This document shows positions 15,901-25,414 of a stretch of 64,000 nt of DNA, piece by piece (position 1 is the first letter of the stretch; the number at the start of each line of letters is the position of its first letter). Position numbers and translations under genes: made by a program. The notes under the pieces were generated by a model. The model searched no databases. It was not told where the DNA came from and saw only the letters and a list, made by a program, of their open reading frames with translations. The DNA is taken from the NCBI RefSeq assembly GCF_001553265.1, contig NZ_KQ960620.1:1-64000 (forward strand). Reading direction: 5' to 3'. Source of the stretch: Prevotella sp. DNF00663. GTDB lineage: Bacteria > Bacteroidota > Bacteroidia > Bacteroidales > Bacteroidaceae.

Positions 15901-16794
15901 TTAGAAAGTTACATTATAATAGCTTGAATCCCAACTATCATCTATTGAAATTTTAATTCCTGCTGGTGAGTTGGCTTGAATGCCACTAAAAAACTGTCCG
16001 GTGTATTGTGTAATTCGGTTGGTTGTTACAGGTACGAGTGGAAATTCAGCTCCCTGAATGCTATTCCCTGCTACGTCTATTGCATCTATTTTCATTTTTA
16101 ATTCTTTGCCATCTGCATGTGGAAAGGTATAGACATCGAAGATATAGTATCCATCAGAAGATTTAGTCGGAATATCCCTATATTCCGTTTGGCGTGAGTT
16201 GACTTCTCCAAATCCTGTGACACAGTTCAATGTGCTACTTCCACCGGTATAATAGAATTTAAACTGTTTGACTTCTGCCGGTATTTGGTCGTCGTTGATG
16301 CGTAGCCGGAACTTGGCAACAGCTCTTTTTAACTCAATATTGTAGTCAGAGGATTGGTCACCCACCGTTATGTTAGCTACATAATTAAACGTATCTGTTA
16401 CTTTGTTTTTGTAGAAACTAACCTTTGTAGGGCTGGATAAGGTTGCATTACCTAATCCACTATGGGCGACTATCACTATTGTATAGTTGCCTTTGGGGAG
16501 TTTGATTTTAAGAGTCCCAAAGCCCGGAGTATCCGAAGTCTGGTCAAAAGAAGTAACTTTGTTTTCGCCTTCAAATACAGCAAGATTAATTCTTGAGCAT
16601 ACTTTTGATAGATCGTTGACCGCTCTTGAAGTGATATTTGACGTTTCAAAGGGGATTTGTTCTAGTTTATCAACTCTAAAGGTGATGTCGACTCCATCTC
16701 CACTTGCATATTTCTCCATGTCAACATGTTCACATGCGCAGAGGCAACAGGCAAGTACTAGGAGAAACGCATAAGTCAATCGGTTTGTTTTCAT
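15901..16794 (-). CDS. FimB/Mfa2-like fimbrillin-family lipoprotein
   Basis: 297 residues from the ATG at 16794, chosen because it begins the signal peptide (MKTNRLTYAFLL); an ATG 39 bp upstream adds an unlikely tail. Lipobox CLCAC gives lipidation at about residue 21. The mature protein has two beta-sandwich-like halves with LPKGNYTIVIVAHSG and ELKRAVAKFRLRI, patterns of the Mfa2/FimB fimbrial-anchor family of Bacteroidales. It stands alone, with no fimbrillin gene beside it, so it may be an orphan tip or anchor protein. Confidence 0.7.
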   Translation of the reverse strand: MKTNRLTYAFLLVLACCLCACEHVDMEKYASGDGVDITFRVDKLEQIPFETSNITSRAVNDLSKVCSRINLAVFEGENKVTSFDQTSDTPGFGTLKIKLPKGNYTIVIVAHSGLGNATLSSPTKVSFYKNKVTDTFNYVANITVGDQSSDYNIELKRAVAKFRLRINDDQIPAEVKQFKFYYTGGSSTLNCVTGFGEVNSRQTEYRDIPTKSSDGYYIFDVYTFPHADGKELKMKIDAIDVAGNSIQGAEFPLVPVTTNRITQYTGQFFSGIQANSPAGIKISIDDSWDSSYYNVTF

Positions 16795-16830
16795 GGTGAT
16801 GTATAAGTTTGTGTTTAATAGATTTGAACA

Positions 16831-16861
16831 CAAATATAAGAATTATTCAAATATGCTCAAA
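16831..16861 (-). promoter_or_regulatory. promoter of the Mfa2-like gene
   Basis: Minus strand: TTTG at 16861-16858, 19 bp, TATATTTG at 16838-16831; 36 bp before the ATG. Confidence 0.65.
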
Positions 16862-16889
16862 ATAATTCTTACTAATAATTTTGTACAGT

Positions 16890-16924
16890 AAAGGGGAAGC
16901 TAGAATAAAACTAGCTTCCCCTTT
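16890..16924 (-). terminator. terminator of gdhA
   Basis: 14-bp perfect stem (AAAGGGGAAGCTAG and its complement) around a 7-base loop, 27 bp after the gdhA stop. Short T run. Confidence 0.75.
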
Positions 16925-16950
16925 CTCATTTATTTTAATCGCAATATCGT

Positions 16951-18285
16951 TTATACAATACCTTGAGCCATCATAGCTTTCGCTACTTTCATAAATCCTG
17001 CTACGTTTGCACCCTTTACATAATTGATGTAACCATCGGGTTGTGTACCATACTTCACACAATTCTCATGAATGTCTTTCATAATGTTGAAGAGTTTGGC
17101 ATCAACCTCTTCGCGTGTCCAATGGATTCTTTCAGAGTTTTGAGACATCTCAAGGCCTGATACAGCTACGCCTCCTGCGTTAGATGCCTTACCCGGACAG
17201 TAGAGAATTTTTGCATCTTGGAATACCTGAATAGCCTCCGGTGTGCTGGGCATATTGGCTCCTTCGCTCACTGCAATCACTCCGTTGGCAACCAAAGTTT
17301 TGGCAGCTTCCTCGTTGATTTCGTTTTGCGTAGCGCATGGAGTAGCGATGTCGGCTTTCTCTGCCCAAGGTTTTGCGCCTGCAACATATTTACAGCCATA
17401 TTTCTCTGCGTACTCTTTGATGCGGCCACGCTCAACGTTTTTCAGTTCCATCACATATGCTAACTTCTCAGCTGTGATTCCATCCGGATCATAAATATAT
17501 CCATCTGAGTCGGAGAGTGTAACAGGCTTAGCACCTAGTTGAATCAATTTTTCCACCGTATATTGAGCTACGTTGCCGGAACCGGAAACCAATACAACTT
17601 TGTTTTTTAAATTTTCATTGCGTGTAGCAAGCATGCTTTGCAAGAAGTATACATTTCCATATCCTGTTGCTTCAGGGCGAATCAATGAGCCACCGAATTC
17701 TAAACCTTTACCGGTCAGGATGCCTTGGAACTGATGGGTGAGCTTCTTGTACATGCCAAACATATAACCTACTTCGCGTCCACCAACTCCAATGTCGCCA
17801 GCAGGCACGTCTTCGTCGGGGCCAATGTGGCGGTACAGTTCACTCATAAAAGCTTGACAGAAGCGCATTACTTCGGCATTTGATTTGCCACGTGGCGAGA
17901 AATCAGAACCACCTTTGGCTCCACCCATGGGAAGAGTGGTCAGTGAGTTTTTGAATGTCTGCTCGAAAGCAAGGAATTTAAGAATAGAAAGGTTTACAGA
18001 TTTATGGAAACGAAGACCACCTTTGTACGGACCAATTACGTTGTTGTGCTGAATACGGTATCCCATATTGGTTTGTACGTTGCCCTTATCGTCTACCCAT
18101 GTGACGCGGAATTGTACCAAACGATCTGGAATGCAAAGACGTTCTATCAGATTAGCTTTCTCGTATTCAGGATGTTTATTGTACTCATCCTCAATACTTA
18201 CTAATACTTCGTGCACAGCCTGAATGTACTCCGGTTCATTCGGGAATCTCCTTTTTAGAGTCTCTAATACTTCTGTTGCTTTCAT
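16951..18285 (-). CDS. gdhA: NADP-type glutamate dehydrogenase
   Basis: 444 residues, the usual length for hexameric GDH. Substrate-binding motifs GPYKGGLRFH and LPMGGAKGGSDF (catalytic Lys), DVPAGDIGVGGREVGYMFG, and the nucleotide-binding VVLVSGSGNVAQYT are all present. It makes glutamate from 2-oxoglutarate and ammonium and is a main ammonium entry point in Bacteroides. The coenzyme call rests on overall similarity to the Bacteroides biosynthetic enzyme. Monocistronic, between a promoter at 18378 and a strong hairpin. Confidence 0.93.
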   Translation of the reverse strand: MKATEVLETLKRRFPNEPEYIQAVHEVLVSIEDEYNKHPEYEKANLIERLCIPDRLVQFRVTWVDDKGNVQTNMGYRIQHNNVIGPYKGGLRFHKSVNLSILKFLAFEQTFKNSLTTLPMGGAKGGSDFSPRGKSNAEVMRFCQAFMSELYRHIGPDEDVPAGDIGVGGREVGYMFGMYKKLTHQFQGILTGKGLEFGGSLIRPEATGYGNVYFLQSMLATRNENLKNKVVLVSGSGNVAQYTVEKLIQLGAKPVTLSDSDGYIYDPDGITAEKLAYVMELKNVERGRIKEYAEKYGCKYVAGAKPWAEKADIATPCATQNEINEEAAKTLVANGVIAVSEGANMPSTPEAIQVFQDAKILYCPGKASNAGGVAVSGLEMSQNSERIHWTREEVDAKLFNIMKDIHENCVKYGTQPDGYINYVKGANVAGFMKVAKAMMAQGIV

Positions 18286-18377
18286 CTTCTTGTCTTTTAT
18301 TTAATTGTAAAACGAATCCTGCATGATGATGGAGCTTTTATTGCCCTACATAAACATTCTCTTATCTATTGATATTG

Positions 18378-18385
18378 CAAAGATA
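18378..18385 (-). promoter_or_regulatory. -7 box for gdhA
   Basis: TATCTTTG on the minus strand, 93 bp before the ATG. The rest of 18386-18609 is very AT-rich and shows no gene. Confidence 0.5.
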
Positions 18386-18609
18386 AATCATTTCTATCAA
18401 ATTAAAAAACAAAAAGAAAGAATATTTTATGAAAAAGTAGAAAAAAGATAGTTCTGTGCTCAAAAACGTATATCAATTTACATATATACCTTATTATATA
18501 TACATTTCTGTTTTTTCCAATTGCATATAAAGACTGTTACCTTTATTTAAAATGTGCGTGATAGAAATTTAATATAGTTATGATGGAAATGGCATATCGA
18601 AGTACTTGG

Positions 18610-18697
18610 ATTGCTGCTGAGGCTTTGCAAAATTGCTGCTGGGGCTTTGCTAGATTGTTGGCGAAACTTTGCAGCGATGCTGGAAAGGCGTTGCAGT
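18610..18697 (+). repeat. 88-bp element of four 22-bp units, copy 2
   Basis: Cleanest copy. Units start at 18610, 18632, 18654 and 18676. Consensus ATTGCTG, four variable bases, then GGCTTTGCAG. TG at positions 6-7 in all four units, C19 in all four. It lies in the 475-bp gap between the helicase terminator and the gdhA promoter; no gene is seen there. Confidence 0.85.
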
Positions 18698-18712
18698 AAA
18701 TTAAAAATGAAA

Positions 18713-18745
18713 AAGGCAGAAGCCAATAGTATGGATTTCTGCCTT
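18713..18745 (-). terminator. terminator of the lon-tgt-helicase operon
   Basis: 9-bp perfect stem AAGGCAGAA/TTCTGCCTT with a 15-base loop, 15 bp after the helicase stop. Confidence 0.65.
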
Positions 18746-18759
18746 GATAAATTAATCTA

Positions 18760-20349
18760 TTATTTCTTGATACCAAAGATACGTTTAAAGAATTTCTTCA
18801 GTCCGCCCTCTTGTTTTACTGGTTGTTGGGCAGTAACTTGCTTCTTTTGTGGACGTTGCTTTTTGTTTTGACGATAATTCTTTTTATGTTCTTTGAATTC
18901 GGAACCACTGTCATTTCTCCTTGCTTTATTGGGTCTATCTTTCTTGGAACGGTATTCTTTGCTTTGACTAGCAGCATCGCCTTGCCCTTGTTTTGGGGCT
19001 GATTGAGGGGTAGGATTGTTGTTGTCGCGACGGTTACGATTCCTTTTAGGATGATGAGAACGCTTTTCTGCCTGCTCTACATTAGGTGTGGTATCGTTAG
19101 TTTTGCGACTTGGTTTCCGCTTGTGTGCCGTAACCTCACGGTCTTTTCTTCGCCTATTCTTCGCCTTATCGCCTTGACGCCTATTTTGATAGTCTGCTTT
19201 ATATTCCGGTCCATTGCCTAATTCCTTTGGCAATTCGTTCTTGACGATCTCTTTTTCTAAGAATTTCTCAATCTGCTGGAAGTAAGATATATCCATATCA
19301 TTGACCAATGTAATAGCTTGGCCATCTCGGTCGGCACGTGCCGTACGTCCAATACGGTGAACATAGTCTTCTGCATCATGGGGCACATCATAGTTGATGA
19401 CCATGGCAATATCGTCGATGTCGATACCGCGAGAGACAATGTCTGTGGCTACGAGTACGTCCAGCTGACCGCTCTTGAATTTGAACATGATGTCGTCGCG
19501 TTCTGCTTGGTCTAGGTCGGAATGCATCTCTCCTGAGTTGATGTGCTTATCTTGTAGCGCACCGTTGACTTGCTTTACCTTCATCTTGCTGCCACAGAAA
19601 ATGATGACACGCTTCAAGTCGCCACTCTTGAAGATGCTCTTGATGATACCAAGCTTCTGTGTTTCGTGACAGATGTAGGCACTTTGCTTGATTTTCTCGG
19701 CAGGCTTGCTGACCGCCAATTTGATTTCTGTAGGATTCTTCAGCAGCGTTTTGGCCAGTTCTTCTATCTTTGTAGGCATCGTAGCCGAGAACATAATGGT
19801 CTGACATGTTTTGGGTAGGCCTTTGGCTATGGTCATAATATCTTCAGAAAATCCCATATCCAGCATTCTATCGGCTTCATCAAGCACAAAGAATGATACT
19901 TTGCTAAGGTCTACATTGCCTAGACTGATGTGAGAGATGAGGCGTCCCGGTGTAGCGATAACGACATCGGCACCTAGTCGCAGACTCTTGAGTTCCTGAT
20001 CATATCTGTTACCATCGTTGCCACCATAGACTGCAACGCTACTTACACTTTGCAGATAATACCCGAAACCTTGCATGGCTTGGTCTATCTGTTGGGCGAG
20101 TTCGCGGGTCGGGCTCATTATGATACAGTTGATGGCATCGCTAGGATAACCGCCATCATCAAGTTTACTAAGGATTGGTAATAAGTAGGCTGCCGTCTTT
20201 CCGGTTCCCGTTTGTGCTACGCCTAGCACATCGTTACCCTTTAATATTTCCGGTATACAGTTTTCTTGTACGGGTGTACATGTGTCGAAATGCATATCGT
20301 ATAAGGCATCCAATACATTCTCATTTAATTTTAATTCGTCGAAATTCAT
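18760..20349 (-). CDS. DEAD-box RNA helicase (RhlE-like)
   Basis: 529 residues. Q motif near residue 27, motif I AQTGTGKT, Ia PTRELAQQ, Ib TPGR, II DEAD, III SAT, V ATDIVSRGID, VI HRIGRTAR. After residue 375 comes a 150-residue basic, low-complexity tail rich in Lys, Arg, Asn and Gln, as in RhlE/CsdA-like proteins that act on ribosomal or structured RNA. Last gene of the lon-tgt-permease operon, 8 bp after the permease stop. Specific substrate unknown. Confidence 0.9.
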   Translation of the reverse strand: MNFDELKLNENVLDALYDMHFDTCTPVQENCIPEILKGNDVLGVAQTGTGKTAAYLLPILSKLDDGGYPSDAINCIIMSPTRELAQQIDQAMQGFGYYLQSVSSVAVYGGNDGNRYDQELKSLRLGADVVIATPGRLISHISLGNVDLSKVSFFVLDEADRMLDMGFSEDIMTIAKGLPKTCQTIMFSATMPTKIEELAKTLLKNPTEIKLAVSKPAEKIKQSAYICHETQKLGIIKSIFKSGDLKRVIIFCGSKMKVKQVNGALQDKHINSGEMHSDLDQAERDDIMFKFKSGQLDVLVATDIVSRGIDIDDIAMVINYDVPHDAEDYVHRIGRTARADRDGQAITLVNDMDISYFQQIEKFLEKEIVKNELPKELGNGPEYKADYQNRRQGDKAKNRRRKDREVTAHKRKPSRKTNDTTPNVEQAEKRSHHPKRNRNRRDNNNPTPQSAPKQGQGDAASQSKEYRSKKDRPNKARRNDSGSEFKEHKKNYRQNKKQRPQKKQVTAQQPVKQEGGLKKFFKRIFGIKK

Positions 20350-20357
20350 ATTCTAAT

Positions 20358-21629
20358 TTAATTCGGTGCATGTCGATAGCAGAAATATGCCACGACAGCA
20401 AATATAACATTGGGTATCCATGCTGCAATGATGGGGGGCGTGTTAGCCTGAATAGCAAATGTCGCAGAGACAGTTTGCAGCATGATATAAATAAAACTTA
20501 ATGCCAGTCCGATACCTAAATACATACCCATACCGCCTTTGCGTTTCTTGGAAGAGAGCGAAAGACCGATGATGGTGAGGATAAAGGAGGCGAAACTAGA
20601 GGCAATACGCTTGTGATATTCTACCTGATATTGAACTACATTGCCCGATCCACGGTTGATTTGCTTGGATATGTACTCCTTTAATTCCGGACTGGTAAAC
20701 GTTTCTTGCTGACCTTTGGAGTAGACGAGATCGGTGGGTTCCATTTGGATGAGCGTATCTTTTTCTGTACCACTTGTGATGTGCTCACGCAATCCTTTGA
20801 GTTGTCTAATTTTCCAATTGGACACTGTCCAGTGGTATTTGGACTCCGAGATGGTGTCGTATTGTATTTCTACGGCTGTCATGTGGCTGACTAGTTTTTT
20901 GTTTTCAAACTTATCAAGCGAGAAGCCGTAGCCACGTTTAGCATTGTTGTCGTAATGTTGAATGTAGGCTATCGTACCTTTGTCCACTTGGAGTTGTACA
21001 TTATCGGCAGAGGTATTCTTCTTTTTGTTCTTGTACATTGACTCGAAATTCTGACGGATGACGGTTCCGTGCGGAATGACATATGCCGTAAGATAGAAAG
21101 AAAGCGCTGAAATGAGTACACAGGAAATCATATATGGACGCATGAGACGCTTGAAAGAGATACCTGCGGCCAGCATAGAGATAATCTCGGAGTTTCCGGC
21201 TAACTTGGATGTAAAGAAGATGACGGCTATGAAAACGAACAGCGGACTGAACAAATTGGCGAAGTAGGGCACAAAGTTCAGATAATAATCGAAAACAATA
21301 GCACGTAGGGGGGCATGGTATTCCGCAAATTTGGCCAAATTCTCATTGACGTCGAAGACGATGGAGATGGATATAATCAGCAGAATGGAATATATATAGG
21401 TACCAATAAACTTCTTGATGATATACCAATCCAAGCGTTTGATATATTTGAAAACATTCAAGACACTCAGCCATTGCAACTGATGGGCAAGCCATCGGAG
21501 GGCTTGTCTCTGTCGCGAAGTATGAGCATAACACCATTTAAGCATCCTATGGAACCATGTCGGATGCTTGCTGAGCCATCGTGCTACGCGATAACGCTGG
21601 TGATGTTTTCTGAGTTTATAATATTCCAT
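20358..21629 (-). CDS. LptF/LptG-family lipopolysaccharide export permease
   Basis: 423 residues from ATG 21629; a GTG at 21650 is also in frame. The YjgP/YjgQ fold is clear: membrane helices after KRLDWYIIKKFIGTYIYSILL, the block AGNSEIISMLAAGISF, a periplasmic beta-jellyroll (about 180-300) and C-terminal helices. LptF and LptG pair with LptB to extract LPS from the inner membrane; I cannot tell which one this is. About 65 residues before the first expected helix are unusual: basic, Trp- and His-rich. Overlaps or abuts tgt, so co-transcribed with lon and tgt. Confidence 0.85.
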   Translation of the reverse strand: MEYYKLRKHHQRYRVARWLSKHPTWFHRMLKWCYAHTSRQRQALRWLAHQLQWLSVLNVFKYIKRLDWYIIKKFIGTYIYSILLIISISIVFDVNENLAKFAEYHAPLRAIVFDYYLNFVPYFANLFSPLFVFIAVIFFTSKLAGNSEIISMLAAGISFKRLMRPYMISCVLISALSFYLTAYVIPHGTVIRQNFESMYKNKKKNTSADNVQLQVDKGTIAYIQHYDNNAKRGYGFSLDKFENKKLVSHMTAVEIQYDTISESKYHWTVSNWKIRQLKGLREHITSGTEKDTLIQMEPTDLVYSKGQQETFTSPELKEYISKQINRGSGNVVQYQVEYHKRIASSFASFILTIIGLSLSSKKRKGGMGMYLGIGLALSFIYIMLQTVSATFAIQANTPPIIAAWIPNVIFAVVAYFCYRHAPN

Positions 21630-21642
21630 AGATACTCTGTCT

Positions 21643-22770
21643 TTATACACGGCGACCTAGTTGGTCGATGATAGAGTTCTTCCAAGCCACAAAGTCGCCT
21701 TTTTCTATGTGGAATCTAGCATCGGTTACCAGTCGAAGATAGAATGCTAGATTGTGGATGCTAGCTATTTGCATGGCCAACAATTCCTGAGCTTTAAACA
21801 AATGGTGAAGATATGCCTTGGTATATATCTTATCTACCTCGCATCCGCTGGCATCGATAGGGGAGAAATCCATTTCCCATTTCTTATTACGGATATTGAT
21901 AGTGCCTTCGTAAGTGAACAACATGGCATTGCGCCCATTGCGTGTCGGCATGACACAGTCGAACATATCTACTCCACGTTCTATGGCTTCGAGGATGTTT
22001 TGTGGGGTTCCAACTCCCATTAGGTAGCGTGGCTTGTCGGTTGGAAGAATCTCATTGACCACTTCTATCATCTCATACATGACTTCGGTAGGTTCACCAA
22101 CGGCCAGTCCACCAATAGCATTGCCATCAGCACCTTTATCAGCTACATATTTAGCAGCTTCACTTCGTAAGTCCCTGAAGGTGCATCCTTGAACGATAGG
22201 GAACAGAGTTTGTTCGTAACCATATATAGGTTGGGTCTCATTGAAGCGTTTGATACAACGGTCAAGCCATCGTTGTGTCATTTCAAGACTCTTTTTTGCG
22301 TAAGAATAATCGCTTTGCCCGGGTGGACATTCATCGAAAGCCATCATGATGTCTGCACCAATAATACGCTCGGTATCCATGACACTCTCAGGCGTGAAGA
22401 TATGTTTCGAGCCGTCAATGTGTGAGCGAAACTCGCAGCCTTCTTCTGTTAGCTTGCGTATTCCGGTCAATGAAAATACTTGAAAGCCACCGGAATCGGT
22501 GAGGATAGGGCGTTGCCAACCGTTGAAACCATGCAATCCGCCGGCTGCTTTAAGAATCTCTAAGCCCGGTCGTAGGTAGAGATGATAGGTGTTACCTAAT
22601 ATGATTTGAGCTTGAACTTGCTCTATTAATTCGGAGAAATGTACTCCCTTGACAGAGCCACAAGTACCCACGGGCATAAAGATAGGAGTCTTTATTTGCC
22701 CATGTGCAGTTGTGATAAGTCCGGTTCTTGCGTTGCTGGCGTTGTCGGTGTGTTGTAGTTCAAACTTCAT
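21643..22770 (-). CDS. tgt: queuine tRNA-ribosyltransferase
   Basis: 375 residues, standard length. TPIFMPVGTCGSVKGV at the start, LTDSGGFQVFSL (catalytic Asp region), AFDECPPG, GGLAVGEP, RYLMGVGTP and MFDCVMPTRNGRNA are family hallmarks. It exchanges G34 for preQ1 or queuine in tRNAs with GUN anticodons; the tRNA-Asp genes in this window are substrates. The usual zinc-binding CxCxxC region is altered (DASGCEVDKIYTKAYLHHL has only one Cys in that stretch), which is worth noting. One base separates it from lon. Confidence 0.93.
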   Translation of the reverse strand: MKFELQHTDNASNARTGLITTAHGQIKTPIFMPVGTCGSVKGVHFSELIEQVQAQIILGNTYHLYLRPGLEILKAAGGLHGFNGWQRPILTDSGGFQVFSLTGIRKLTEEGCEFRSHIDGSKHIFTPESVMDTERIIGADIMMAFDECPPGQSDYSYAKKSLEMTQRWLDRCIKRFNETQPIYGYEQTLFPIVQGCTFRDLRSEAAKYVADKGADGNAIGGLAVGEPTEVMYEMIEVVNEILPTDKPRYLMGVGTPQNILEAIERGVDMFDCVMPTRNGRNAMLFTYEGTINIRNKKWEMDFSPIDASGCEVDKIYTKAYLHHLFKAQELLAMQIASIHNLAFYLRLVTDARFHIEKGDFVAWKNSIIDQLGRRV

Positions 22771-22771
22771 C

Positions 22772-25243
22772 TTACTTGTCTATCGTTGTTTCTATGTCTT
22801 TGACAGTCAGGTCTATTGGGTTCTTAACCATCTCATCTGTCAATGCAAAATCCCATACATCTTGTACATTCTCCACATAGTGGAACTCTACTCCTGTTCT
22901 ATACTTCTCCGGTATCTCTTCTATATCCTTTCGATTGTCTTTGCACATGACGATGTCTGTGATGCCGGCACGCTTAGCTGCAAGGATTTTTTCTTTGATA
23001 CCACCAACAGGAAGAACCTTTCCACGGAGGGTAATCTCGCCAGTCATGGCTGCATTTTTTCTGACCTTACGCTGGGTGAGAGCTGAAGCAATAGATGTAG
23101 CAATGGTAATTCCGGCTGAAGGACCGTCTTTTGGCGTGGCTCCTTCCGGTACATGGATGTGAATATTCCACTGGTCAAAGATTCTGTAATCTACTCCAAG
23201 ACTGTCTACGTGGGCCTTTACGTACTCCAAAGCAATGACAGCACTCTCTTTCATTACATCGCCAAGGTTTCCTGTTAATGTTAGTTTTCCGGCCTTACCT
23301 TTGCTCAATGAGGTCTCGATGAAGAGTATTTCGCCTCCTACACTAGTCCATGCCAATCCCGTAACAACTCCGGCATAATCGTTACCTTGGTATATATCGC
23401 GATAGAAAGGAGGATTCCCTAACAAGTCTTTAGCTATTGTTGGAGTGACATTAGGGGAGATAATACTGCCATGAACAGCCTTCTCATAAGCCATTTTTCT
23501 TAAGGCTTTGTTGATTTGCTTCTCTAGTTGGCGTACTCCACTTTCACGAGTATACTGTTCAATAATGGTCTCCAAAGACGGTTTGTTGAACTTGATTGCA
23601 GTGTGATAGTTTATCAATCCTGTATTCTCTAGTTCCTTTGGAATGAGGTGTCTCTTTGCTATTTCTATCTTTTCCTCTGTGATATAACCACTCACTTCTA
23701 TGATTTCCATGCGGTCGAGTAGTGGGCGTGGAATCGTATTTAAGTCGTTGGCAGTGGCTATGAACATAACTTTAGACAGGTCATAGTCAACATCTAGATA
23801 GTTGTCATGGAATGCATTGTTTTGTTCTGGGTCCAAAACTTCGAGCAAAGCTGATGACGGATCGCCATTGATAGTGTTTTGAGTGACTTTGTCAATCTCA
23901 TCAAGAATGAAGACAGGATTGCTAGAACCGGCCTTTTGAATACTCTTGATGATGCGTCCGGGCATTGCTCCGACATAGGTACGACGATGTCCTCTAATCT
24001 CACTTTCATCGTGTAAGCCACCTAATGACATTCTAACATATTTGCGATTAAGGGCAGATGCGATGCTTTTACCAAGACTTGTCTTGCCCACTCCGGGAGG
24101 ACCATAAAGGCAAATGATTGGAGATTTCAAGTCACCACGTAGTTGTAAGACGGATATGTATTCGAGAATACGCTCCTTAACCTTTTCCATTCCATAGTGG
24201 TCATGGTTCAAAATACGCTCTGCACGAGTCAATCTAAGGTCGTCTTCTGTATATTCTCCCCATGGCAAATTGACCATATTTTGCAGATAATTCACCTGAA
24301 CGCTGTATTCTGGACTTTGGGGATTGTACATATCCAACTTGTCCAATTCCTTATAGAAGACCTCGGCTACTTCTTCAGGCCACTTCTTTGACTTCGCCTT
24401 TTCTTCGAGTTCATGTCGCTCAGGAGAACCATCACCATTGCCTAGTTCTTCTTTGATATTTTTGATTTGCTGTTGGAGGAAGTATTCTTTCTGCTGTTCG
24501 TCTAGGTCTTCACGAGTTTTGCTACGGATGTTTTGCTTCAGTTGAAGAAGTTGAATTTCTCTATTCAATACTTTCAATGCAATATATATGCGATCCATCA
24601 GGCTATTTGCCTCTAGCATTTTGATCTTGTCAGAGACTGCAAATGGCATATTGGAACAAATGAAATCCACTACGATAGTATCATTCTGAATGTTACTTAG
24701 CGCATATTGGGTTTCATCTGCGATGTCGTCATTCAGTTGAATGTATTCTATTGTGCTTTTCTTTAAGTCTTCTACGGCAGCTTTAAACTCCTTATCATTG
24801 TCTGCTGGAAGTTGTTCGGGCATAGGAATGACGGTGCCGGCATAGTATGGTTTCTTTTTGGTTACGGCTTGTAACTGACAACGTCCAAAGCCCTGTACGA
24901 GTGCAGTAAGATTATTGCCCGGCCCCGGCATCTCTAAGACGCGTAGTAATTTTGCAAATACACCATACTCGTATAAGTCGTCTTTTGATGGCTCGTCAAT
25001 GTCCGGGTCTTGCTGACTGAATACTCCAAAGAATTGATCGGGATTCTTTTTGAGTCTATTTATGAGTTGTAGACTCGTTTCACGACCAATTAAAATAGGG
25101 GTAACAACACCGGGGAAGAGTACAAGATTGCGCGTGGCTAGAATGGGAATTTGCCCAGTAACATCGGTTTCGAATAGTTTGCTAATATCTCCATCGTAGT
25201 CAGCTATCATCTGAATAGATGCGTTTTGTTTCTTATTGTTCAT
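22772..25243 (-). CDS. lon: ATP-dependent protease Lon
   Basis: 823 residues. N-terminal substrate-binding LON domain (about 32-230), AAA+ domain with Walker [12 protein letters not shown] and Walker B FILDEIDK, and a C-terminal protease domain with DGPSAGI (catalytic Ser) and [14 protein letters not shown] (catalytic Lys). It degrades misfolded and some regulatory proteins in the cytoplasm. First gene of the minus-strand operon lon-tgt-permease-helicase, with a -7 box at 25286. Confidence 0.97.
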   Translation of the reverse strand: MNNKKQNASIQMIADYDGDISKLFETDVTGQIPILATRNLVLFPGVVTPILIGRETSLQLINRLKKNPDQFFGVFSQQDPDIDEPSKDDLYEYGVFAKLLRVLEMPGPGNNLTALVQGFGRCQLQAVTKKKPYYAGTVIPMPEQLPADNDKEFKAAVEDLKKSTIEYIQLNDDIADETQYALSNIQNDTIVVDFICSNMPFAVSDKIKMLEANSLMDRIYIALKVLNREIQLLQLKQNIRSKTREDLDEQQKEYFLQQQIKNIKEELGNGDGSPERHELEEKAKSKKWPEEVAEVFYKELDKLDMYNPQSPEYSVQVNYLQNMVNLPWGEYTEDDLRLTRAERILNHDHYGMEKVKERILEYISVLQLRGDLKSPIICLYGPPGVGKTSLGKSIASALNRKYVRMSLGGLHDESEIRGHRRTYVGAMPGRIIKSIQKAGSSNPVFILDEIDKVTQNTINGDPSSALLEVLDPEQNNAFHDNYLDVDYDLSKVMFIATANDLNTIPRPLLDRMEIIEVSGYITEEKIEIAKRHLIPKELENTGLINYHTAIKFNKPSLETIIEQYTRESGVRQLEKQINKALRKMAYEKAVHGSIISPNVTPTIAKDLLGNPPFYRDIYQGNDYAGVVTGLAWTSVGGEILFIETSLSKGKAGKLTLTGNLGDVMKESAVIALEYVKAHVDSLGVDYRIFDQWNIHIHVPEGATPKDGPSAGITIATSIASALTQRKVRKNAAMTGEITLRGKVLPVGGIKEKILAAKRAGITDIVMCKDNRKDIEEIPEKYRTGVEFHYVENVQDVWDFALTDEMVKNPIDLTVKDIETTIDK

Positions 25244-25285
25244 TGTCTGTCTTAATAAAATCCCTTATGGGCAATTTTCGAAGTG

Positions 25286-25293
25286 CAAAGGTA
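25286..25293 (-). promoter_or_regulatory. -7 box for lon
   Basis: TACCTTTG on the minus strand, 43 bp before the lon ATG. No heat-shock inverted repeat of the CIRCE type is seen nearby. Confidence 0.55.
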
Positions 25294-25414
25294 CTAATTA
25301 AAATTGACATACTCTTCGTTGTCTCTATAAAATAAGTAAAGTACATGCGAATCCATTATATGGAGATAATGGAGTGATACAATAATTTTAGAAAGTTGTC
25401 GTTTCATAGGTTGT

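Noticed and set aside
18610..18697. CRISPR-like array
   Set aside because: Units abut without spacers, only four units, no cas genes; it is a tandem repeat element.
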